DNA from: Patescibacteria group bacterium | GTDB taxonomy: Bacteria; Patescibacteriota; Minisyncoccia; Minisyncoccales; JAHIOY01 | Length of the DNA: 10,729 nucleotides | Reading direction: 5' to 3' | NCBI GenBank assembly: GCA_018894495.1 | Contig: JAHIOY010000045.1 | Span: forward strand, 1 to 10,729 | Part shown: one piece after another, positions 5,726 through 10,729 of the stretch | Numbering within the stretch: the first letter of the stretch is position 1 | Layout of the letters: each line of letters begins with the position of its first letter | Notes under the pieces: model-generated | Told to the model about the DNA's origin: nothing | Database searches by the model: none | The model's input: only the letters and a program-made list of their open reading frames with translations | Made by a program: the position numbers and the translations under genes

Positions 5726-6805
5726 TTAACCCAAAAGTTTAATTGCTGTTCCCAAACTGGCAAAGACAATTGAGATGAGCCAAAATCGCATTGTCACTTG
5801 ATGGGCTGGCCAGCCACGGGCCTCAAAATGGTGGTGTATCGGAGTTGAAAGCCAAATTTTCTTTTTTCTGAATTTTTTGGATAAGAGTTGTAAAATTATT
5901 GAGCCAACTTCAATTACCATTACGCCGGCAATAATTGGCAAGACAACTACCGAGTCAGTTAAAAAAGCAACCACTGTCATGGTTGAGGTTAAACCCAAGA
6001 TTCCTGTTTCGCCCATATAAAATTTAGCCGGCGGAATATTGTACCACAAAAAAGCAAAAAGAGCTCCGGCAATACTGGCAGAAAAAACAGCTAAATCGGC
6101 TTTTCCCTGGGAAAAAGCAATAATCGCGAAGGCGCCAAAAATTGAGGCAAACACTCCCCCGGCTAATCCATCTAAACCATCAATTACCCCCCCGGCCCAA
6201 GAGGCAACCATAACTAAGATAAATAAGGGAATGAGCCAGAAACCGAGCATTAAATCAATTCCTTGAGGAAAATCGAAAATTAAGGGAATATGGATTGTAT
6301 TCCAGCCCAATTGATAATAAAACCACCAGCCGCCAATCAAACCAATTAAAATGACAATCAAAAGCCGGTGAGTAAATGTCATCCCTCCCCCGACATATTT
6401 TCCTAAACCGAAAACTTGCAGGACATCGTCAAGCAAACCGACTATGGCGCCGGCAATTAAAGCAAAAAGAGGAAGCCATGTTTCGCTTCGGGACAAAAAA
6501 TTTAACTTTTCAAACCACCATGGCTGAGAGAATTTAGATAAAAGAAAAAATAAAGATATTACAATTAAAACCGAAGTCCAAATTAGCGCTCCCCCGGCCC
6601 TCGGAATTCCCACCTCTCTTTCTTTGTGGAGAGAATAAAAGACCGCGGCATCTTCTCCGGTAATTGTTTTTTTTCTGGCTTCTTTTTTCCAAAATCTAAT
6701 CCTATATAAATATCTGATTAAAATCGGAGCAAAGACAAAACCAATTACCGACGACAAAGCCGTTACTGCAAAAACCATAATTATGTTGAAGGTAAAAATA
6801 GTCAC
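5726..6805 (-). CDS. mraY: Phospho-N-acetylmuramoyl-pentapeptide transferase MraY
   Basis: MraY is the polytopic membrane enzyme that transfers phospho-MurNAc-pentapeptide to undecaprenyl phosphate to form lipid I. About ten hydrophobic segments are seen in 359 residues, the normal length. Motifs in order: GIPRAGG (66-72), the Asp pair in GLLDDVLQVFG (123-133), VIDGLDGLAGG (207-217), MGETG (264-268), and the MraY-specific PIHHHFEARGWP (322-333) followed by VTMRFWLIS. Two positions are unusual: the family's NxxDGxDGLA motif lacks its leading Asn (GGVIDGLDGLA here), and the metal-binding Asp of MGDxGS is Glu266. The start is a GTG whose bases overlap the upstream L,D-transpeptidase TGA by 4 bp, suggesting coupled translation; ATG at codon 10 is an alternative. 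murL follows 42 nt downstream. Confidence 0.95.
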   Translation of the reverse strand: MTIFTFNIIMVFAVTALSSVIGFVFAPILIRYLYRIRFWKKEARKKTITGEDAAVFYSLHKEREVGIPRAGGALIWTSVLIVISLFFLLSKFSQPWWFEKLNFLSRSETWLPLFALIAGAIVGLLDDVLQVFGLGKYVGGGMTFTHRLLIVILIGLIGGWWFYYQLGWNTIHIPLIFDFPQGIDLMLGFWLIPLFILVMVASWAGGVIDGLDGLAGGVFASIFGAFAIIAFSQGKADLAVFSASIAGALFAFLWYNIPPAKFYMGETGILGLTSTMTVVAFLTDSVVVLPIIAGVMVIEVGSIILQLLSKKFRKKKIWLSTPIHHHFEARGWPAHQVTMRFWLISIVFASLGTAIKLLG

Positions 6806-7362
6806 GGGGTTTTACCAAAAATTATTATTTTAGTGCCGATTTTCGCCCATTGATATAATTTTTCAGCATCCCCTATTTTTAATCTAATACAACCCAGAGA
6901 ATCGGGCTGGCCAATTTGAGCTTCGCCAACTCTTTTTCCATCATCAGTAATGGGTAATTCATGAAAGCCGTAGTCATCATAAAAACCAACCCAAAAAGGC
7001 AGCCAGCTATCCGCAACTTTTGAGTAAAGCATAGGTGTTTTGTAAATTATGTTAAATTCGCCGCTTGGGGTCGGACTTTCCTTTTTTCCCGTTGAGACAG
7101 GGAATTCTTCCTTTACCTTTCCTTGTTCGCAAATTCTCATTTTTTGAACGTTTAACTCAACCTCTATTCCCTGATTAATTTTTTTGCACAATTTTTGATT
7201 TTCTTTTTGCGGAAGAATCGCAAAAGAAGCATTTGACTGCCTCATTTCCTTTAAAAAAATCAAGGTTTCAATTTTTGGAGCAGCGAATTTTGAGAACAAA
7301 ATTCCAACTAAAATTCCGGTCAAAAATATCAGAAAAAAAATTAAAAAAAATTTTCTCAACAT
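6802..7362 (-). CDS. Membrane-anchored L,D-transpeptidase (YkuD domain)
   Basis: The 186-residue protein has an N-terminal hydrophobic helix (about residues 4-24) with a positive N-terminus, so it is probably anchored with its domain outside the membrane. The catalytic domain covers about 67-183. PVSTGKKESPTPSGEF (88-103) matches the strand-turn before the active site; the catalytic pair is His134 in GFHELP and Cys158 in SLGCIRL (155-161), the YkuD signature HxxxxxxxSxGCxR with an unusual HELP in place of the common HG. Such enzymes cleave a tetrapeptide stem at the third residue and make 3-3 cross-links or attach amines; the exact reaction here is not visible. It lies 4 nt after aspS and overlaps mraY by 4 bp, so it is likely expressed with the lipid I and II genes. 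Confidence 0.9.
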   Translation of the reverse strand: MLRKFFLIFFLIFLTGILVGILFSKFAAPKIETLIFLKEMRQSNASFAILPQKENQKLCKKINQGIEVELNVQKMRICEQGKVKEEFPVSTGKKESPTPSGEFNIIYKTPMLYSKVADSWLPFWVGFYDDYGFHELPITDDGKRVGEAQIGQPDSLGCIRLKIGDAEKLYQWAKIGTKIIIFGKTP

Positions 7363-7366
7363 AGAA

Positions 7367-8839
7367 TTAGTTCTTTGATAATTTAATATGCAATTCTTTT
7401 AATTGTTCTTTACTTACATCGGCTGGGATGCCCATCATCAAGTCCCGGCTATCCCCGGTTTTGGGAAAAGCAATCACTTCCCGGATATTCGGCTCATTTA
7501 AAATTGTTGCCAAAAATCTATCAATACCCAAGGCAATTCCTCCATGGGGTGGGATGCCGTAGCTAAAGGCCTCAAAATAGTGGCTGAAATTTTTCTTGAT
7601 TTCATCCTTTTTATGGCCTAAAATCTCAAAAACAGCAATTAAGACCTCGGGGTTTGTATTCCTTATGCTACCGCCGCCAATTTCGTTTCCATTCAAGGCA
7701 AAATCGTATTGCTCAGCCAAAATTTCTTCTGGATTTTTCTTAATTTCTTCAGAATTTTCTGTTTGGGGTTTAGTAAAGGGATGATGCATTGCGCCCCACT
7801 TGCCCGCCGTAGCTTTAGCGGAGGCGGGTTCCGAGTGCCACTCAAACATCGGGAAATCGGTAATAAAGCAAAATGCCAATTCATTTTGGTCCTTTTTATC
7901 CTTTCTCAAATCGGGTTTATCCGTTTTATACTTTTTCATCGCTTCTTTATACATCATTTTTGGAAAGGGAATTTCAGTGATTTTCTTTTCTGGAAACAAT
8001 TTTTTAACTAAGGCGATATATAATCCCTCAATTAAATCCAAAAGAGCTTCTTTTTCAACAAAAGACATTTCAATATCCAACTGCGTATGTTCTGGCTGTC
8101 TATCCGCTCTCGGGTCTTCGTCTCTCAGGCATCTGGCAATTTGAAAATATTTTTCCAGACCAGCCACCATTAAAAGCTGTTTATATTGCTGGGGACTTTG
8201 GGGCAAAGCGTAAAATTTTCCGGGATATAATCGCGACGGCACTAAATAGTCCCTTGCTCCTTCGGGTGTTGATTTAGTTAAAATTGGCGTCTCAACTTCA
8301 AGAAAACCCTCGTTTTGCAAGAAAGTCCTCATAAATTGAATGACGAGTTGTCTTTTTTCTAAATTTTTGAGCAGACGTTCTCTTCTCAAGTCCAAATATC
8401 TATATTTTAGCCGTATTTCCTCGCGGATTTCGTAGCCAGGGGTATCTATCGGGAAAGGCAGTGTTTTTGCCTCAGAAAAAACTTTTAAATTTTCAGCTTG
8501 CAATTCTACTTTCCCTGTCCCAATTTTTGGGTTAATCATTCCTTTTGGTCTTTCTTTTACCGTTCCAATTACTTCAATCACCCATTCTGGTCGTAAGGTT
8601 CTAGCCAAATCGTATACTTTTAACCCCGCACCAGAACCTTCGGTTCGGTACGGGGCATGCTTTTCATTTTTCACTTTTAACTTAGGGTTTGGTGAAAATA
8701 CTATTTGAACCAAACCCGACCTGTCTCTCAAATCAAAAAAAATTATTTTACCGTGAGACCTTATTGAGTTAACCCAGCCACAAACCTTCACGGTTTTATT
8801 AATATATTTGACTGTTTCTATGTTTAAAACTCTTTGCAT
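7367..8839 (-). CDS. aspS: Aspartyl-tRNA synthetase, GAD-less and probably non-discriminating
   Basis: A class II synthetase that charges tRNA-Asp. Residues 1-115 form the OB-fold anticodon domain (GWVNSIRSHGKIIFFDLRDR, 21-40). Class II motif 2 with FQIARCLRDEDPRADRQPEHTQLD is at 232-255, and motif 3 GIALGIDRFLA at 434-444. Bacterial AspRS is normally about 590 residues because of a GAD insertion between YGTDKPDLR and the DFPLFEW segment. Here those parts (304-312 and 327-334) are joined by about 15 residues, so that domain is missing. His29 in the SHG turn and Gly100 in RPKG match the residues reported for non-discriminating AspRS, which also charges tRNA-Asn; this is inference. Two palindromic inserts (residues about 54-73 and 337-347) interrupt otherwise conserved stretches. 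Spacing is 18 nt from the response regulator and 4 nt to the L,D-transpeptidase. Confidence 0.95.
   Translation of the reverse strand: MQRVLNIETVKYINKTVKVCGWVNSIRSHGKIIFFDLRDRSGLVQIVFSPNPKLKVKNEKHAPYRTEGSGAGLKVYDLARTLRPEWVIEVIGTVKERPKGMINPKIGTGKVELQAENLKVFSEAKTLPFPIDTPGYEIREEIRLKYRYLDLRRERLLKNLEKRQLVIQFMRTFLQNEGFLEVETPILTKSTPEGARDYLVPSRLYPGKFYALPQSPQQYKQLLMVAGLEKYFQIARCLRDEDPRADRQPEHTQLDIEMSFVEKEALLDLIEGLYIALVKKLFPEKKITEIPFPKMMYKEAMKKYKTDKPDLRKDKKDQNELAFCFITDFPMFEWHSEPASAKATAGKWGAMHHPFTKPQTENSEEIKKNPEEILAEQYDFALNGNEIGGGSIRNTNPEVLIAVFEILGHKKDEIKKNFSHYFEAFSYGIPPHGGIALGIDRFLATILNEPNIREVIAFPKTGDSRDLMMGIPADVSKEQLKELHIKLSKN
7803..7828 (-). repeat. Palindromic element in aspS (PASAKATAGK)
   Basis: cccgcc (7803-7808) pairs with ggcggg (7823-7828), and an inner gct/agc stem closes it, with a 3-nt internal mismatch. 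It encodes EPASAKATAGK (about residues 337-347), splitting the conserved MFEW...WGAMHHPFT region. I recall the SAKATAG peptide from many CPR proteins, but cannot verify this here. Confidence 0.7.
8621..8681 (-). repeat. Palindromic element, HAPYRT family copy 2, with 7-nt repeats (aspS)
   Basis: Hairpin 8624-8655 (ccccgcacc with ggtacgggg, plus gaacc/ggttc around a ttc loop) encodes HAPYRTEGSGAGL. It matches the murL copy at 4295-4330 with identical 17-nt flanks and a loop 3 nt longer. Next to it are three 7-nt units (8661-8681, ttttcat, ttttcac, ttttaac) encoding KVKNEK. Together they insert about 20 residues between FSPNPK and VYDLARTLRPEWVIEV, a junction that otherwise reads as a continuous AspRS sequence. 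Confidence 0.88.
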
Positions 8840-8857
8840 GATTTTACTGTAATTATT

Positions 8858-9259
8858 TTATTGCTTGGATTTTTTTCTTAAATGTTTTTTTATTGTCATT
8901 ATTAATTCTGCCGGGGTAGTATCTGTTTTCACAATATATTTTTCTGCCCCGAATTTTTTCCCATTCCTTTTTGTTTCCGGGGCAACGTAGTTGGTTAAAA
9001 TTAAAAATGGGATATCCTTTGTTTCTTTTTCTTTTTTAGCTATCTTTAAAATCTCTAGTCCGTGTACATCCGGCAAAATTAAATCCAGTAAGACCAGATC
9101 GGGTTTTTCCTTTTTGCCTTCTTTGATTTTATTTAGCCGCTCTAAAGCGTCTTTTCCTAACATTAAGGTATCAACGTTGAAACCGGCCTTTTTTAGAACA
9201 CTCTCATAAATCTTAATCGCCATTGTCTCATCTTCAATAAGAAGAATTTTTGGCTTCAT
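8858..9259 (-). CDS. Single-domain response regulator (REC)
   Basis: This 133-residue protein is a lone receiver domain. The acidic pair is Glu9-Asp10 in LLIEDE, the phospho-acceptor is Asp59 in LVLLDLILPDVHG, the switch Thr is Thr89 in LILTN, and the conserved Lys is Lys111 in YIVKTD. Nothing follows the domain except a short basic tail, so there is no DNA-binding output domain; it must act through a partner or as a phosphate shuttle. It is encoded after the histidine kinase, separated by an inverted-repeat element, and they probably form a pair. It precedes aspS by 18 nt. Regulation of the cell-wall genes downstream is not shown by the sequence. Confidence 0.93.
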   Translation of the reverse strand: MKPKILLIEDETMAIKIYESVLKKAGFNVDTLMLGKDALERLNKIKEGKKEKPDLVLLDLILPDVHGLEILKIAKKEKETKDIPFLILTNYVAPETKRNGKKFGAEKYIVKTDTTPAELIMTIKKHLRKKSKQ

Positions 9260-9264
9260 ACCTT

Positions 9265-9346
9265 AGACCTGTTGCGTAATAATCCTTTCTACTACAACCT
9301 CAAAATTCTGGCTGCAAATTGTGAAAAATTATTACGCACCAGGTCT
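9265..9346 (-). repeat. 82-bp inverted-repeat element between kinase and regulator
   Basis: Arms of 19 nt (9265-9283 and 9328-9346) are reverse complements with one mismatch and enclose 44 nt. The element fills nearly the whole 95-nt spacer between the kinase stop (9355) and the regulator start (9259). No T-run follows it in the transcription direction. It could be a miniature mobile element or an attenuator controlling the ratio of regulator to kinase. Confidence 0.75.
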
Positions 9347-9354
9347 TTAATTTA

Positions 9355-10668
9355 TCACATTATTATCGGCAATTCAATATAAAAAGTTGAACCTCTGTTT
9401 TTTCCTTCCGACTCAGCCCAAATTTTGCCTTTGTTTAGACCAATATATCTTTTTGAAATATATAATCCCAACCCTGCTCCTTGCATCCAATAGAGAAACC
9501 CTGCCTTTCCTTTTACAAAACCTTCAAATAATATTGAATGTTCCTCCTTTTCTATTCCGGCGCCGGTATCTTTGATGGCAATTAAAAGGGAATTTTCTTT
9601 TCTTTCCAACGAGATTTTAATTCCTCCTTTTTGGGTATAGAGGATGGCATTTTCAAAAAGATTCCTGAGAGCATTTTGGATATTCTCTGCGTCAATAAAT
9701 GCCTTAGGCAAAGCTTCTTTCGGTCTTTCAAACGTCAAATAGAGATTTTTCTTTTTTGCTCTCTCCTCAAATTCTTTTAGAAGCGGCTCTATTATTCTTT
9801 CTAAGTTTACTTCTTTAAAATGCGGTTCAATTTTTTCCAACTCAAATTGGGTGACCACCAGCATTTGATTTGCCAACCTTATTGATTTAGCATTGGCTTC
9901 TGAAACGTCTTTTATGACATTTCTGAGTTTTGGAGAGATTTTACCGTAACTTCCTTCAAGGGCTAATGATGTTAGTCCCAAAATTTGCGAAGCCGGGGTC
10001 AATAAATGATGAGATGCCATCATATAAAAATAACTCTTCACTTTAAGCAAGTTTTCTGCTTCTTTTCTCAAAGATTTTTCCCGAGCCGCTAATTCTTCAG
10101 CGCTATTTTTAAAAGCCGTTGATTTGATAGCGATGAGCTGAAATTGCTCAGTCAACCTCTCTTTTTCTTTGACTAATCTTTCTGCCTCTTCCTTTAAGGT
10201 TCTTTCCCTCACTGTTATTATTTCTGCCTCTTCTCTCCTTTTCTTTTCCTCATGAGTAACTTTAATTGCTTTTATTTGGGCAAAATAAGATTGGATAAGA
10301 TTGTTTGTACTTTTGTTGAAAAAGTAACCATAAACAATAATCAAAGTAAAAACAGAGATAATTAGTACTTCTGAAATCTTCCCTTCAATTAAAAAAGAAA
10401 GGGTAAGAAAAAAAAGGACTAAAATCAAGCTGATTGTTTGATAATGCAAAAACGGGCACTGGTAGAATTTCAATTCACAATACTGACAACGTTTATACGG
10501 AGCATAATTAAGGTTTTTGACTAACCAGCAATTTTCATTAAGATATCCGAGCTCCCCTATTTTTTCCCTTTGAAATTCTTCATTTCGGATTCTTCCTTCT
10601 GATTTTTCAGAAGGAAAACTTGATTTGGAAAATTCAGAAATGAAAATTTGTTTTTCACCTTTTTCCAT
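9355..10668 (-). CDS. Membrane histidine kinase with N-terminal Cys-rich segment
   Basis: A 437-residue sensor kinase. Residues 47-71 hold four Cys (C47, C61, C64, C71; motif CQYCELKFYQC), a possible metal site before the membrane. Two hydrophobic segments (about 78-95 and 99-116) are separated by only a few residues, so there is almost no external sensor. A long charged coiled coil follows (about 135-210). The phospho-acceptor box is SHHLLTP (219-225), with His220 as acceptor and His in place of the usual Glu. The ATP lid has the N-box NALRNLFENA (332-341), G1 DTGAGI (367-372) and G2 GAGLGLYISKRY (397-408). Function: autophosphorylation and transfer to Asp59 of the neighbouring regulator. 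The signal is unknown. A hairpin lies in the N-terminal coding region. The ATG (10668-10666) is the best start; upstream only 61 nt remain. Confidence 0.93.
   Translation of the reverse strand: MEKGEKQIFISEFSKSSFPSEKSEGRIRNEEFQREKIGELGYLNENCWLVKNLNYAPYKRCQYCELKFYQCPFLHYQTISLILVLFFLTLSFLIEGKISEVLIISVFTLIIVYGYFFNKSTNNLIQSYFAQIKAIKVTHEEKKRREEAEIITVRERTLKEEAERLVKEKERLTEQFQLIAIKSTAFKNSAEELAAREKSLRKEAENLLKVKSYFYMMASHHLLTPASQILGLTSLALEGSYGKISPKLRNVIKDVSEANAKSIRLANQMLVVTQFELEKIEPHFKEVNLERIIEPLLKEFEERAKKKNLYLTFERPKEALPKAFIDAENIQNALRNLFENAILYTQKGGIKISLERKENSLLIAIKDTGAGIEKEEHSILFEGFVKGKAGFLYWMQGAGLGLYISKRYIGLNKGKIWAESEGKNRGSTFYIELPIIM
10593..10616 (-). repeat. Hairpin near the start of the kinase gene
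   Basis: Perfect 10-nt arms (10593-10602 and 10607-10616) with a tttt loop encode SFPSEKSEG. Looser outer arms (about 10580-10590 and 10628-10645) extend the stem. It lies in the poorly conserved N-terminus before the Cys segment. Confidence 0.5.
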
Positions 10669-10729
10669 TTTTTATTGTCTCTTAAAAATCTTTTTAAAGA
10701 AAATATACATTGAAGCAGATAGACAGGCA

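Noticed and set aside
1422..7362. Genetic code 25 (TGA as glycine)
   Set aside because: TGA ends ftsW, murD and the L,D-transpeptidase at the expected protein lengths, so it acts as a stop.
7709..8144. Overlapping plus-strand frames opposite aspS
   Set aside because: They mirror a strongly conserved AspRS coding region and show no motif or start signal of their own.
7367..8839. aspS as a pseudogene because it is short
   Set aside because: The frame is intact and all class II motifs are present; the length is explained by absence of the GAD domain.
10485..10510. NYAPYKR in the kinase as a third HAPYRT element
   Set aside because: The DNA shares neither the ccccg/cgggg arms nor any palindrome; the similarity is limited to a few residues.

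Overview
This window is an A+T-rich, tightly packed chromosomal segment. Every convincing gene lies on the minus strand, so transcription runs from position 10729 towards position 1. The likely source is a Candidate Phyla Radiation (Patescibacteria, Parcubacteria-like) genome. The evidence is reduced enzyme lengths, a near absence of Shine-Dalgarno motifs, 4-bp stop/start overlaps, an aspartyl-tRNA synthetase without its bacterial insertion domain, and many short hairpin elements inside reading frames. TGA is used as a stop (murG upstream neighbour ftsW, murD, L,D-transpeptidase), so this is not a code-25 lineage. No finer taxonomic placement is justified from the window.

Layout in order of transcription: a membrane histidine kinase (10668-9355); a spacer with a large inverted-repeat element; a single-domain response regulator (9259-8858); aspS (8839-7367); a membrane-anchored L,D-transpeptidase (7362-6802); mraY (6805-5726); a PP-loop protein that I identify as the UDP-MurNAc-L-Ala-L-Glu epimerase MurL (5683-4187); murD, probably of the MurD2 type (4206-2767); a spacer with an inverted repeat and a good extended -10 promoter; ftsW (2606-1422); murG (1425-214); and the first 50 codons of gltX (151-1), which runs off the window edge.

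Functionally this is a division and cell-wall cluster. MraY makes lipid I on the membrane, MurG adds GlcNAc to give lipid II, FtsW polymerises lipid II at the septum, and the L,D-transpeptidase acts on peptide stems outside the cell. The most interesting metabolic feature is the murL-murD pair. Known MurD2/MurL systems (Xanthomonas) ligate L-Glu and then epimerise it on the nucleotide precursor, instead of ligating free D-Glu made by MurI. The divergent active-site motifs of this MurD fit that reading.

The most striking structural feature is a crowd of small palindromic elements inserted in frame inside genes. murL holds four, murD three or four, aspS two, and ftsW and murG one each. One family occurs twice, in murL and aspS, with identical 17-nt flanks and a loop that differs by exactly 3 nt, so both copies encode the same His-Ala-Pro-Tyr-Arg-Thr...Gly-Ala-Gly-Leu peptide. 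Related A/T hairpin modules sit directly on the start codons of ftsW (tandemly duplicated) and gltX. These elements look like mobile or dispersing palindromes that tolerate, or are selected for, an open reading frame.
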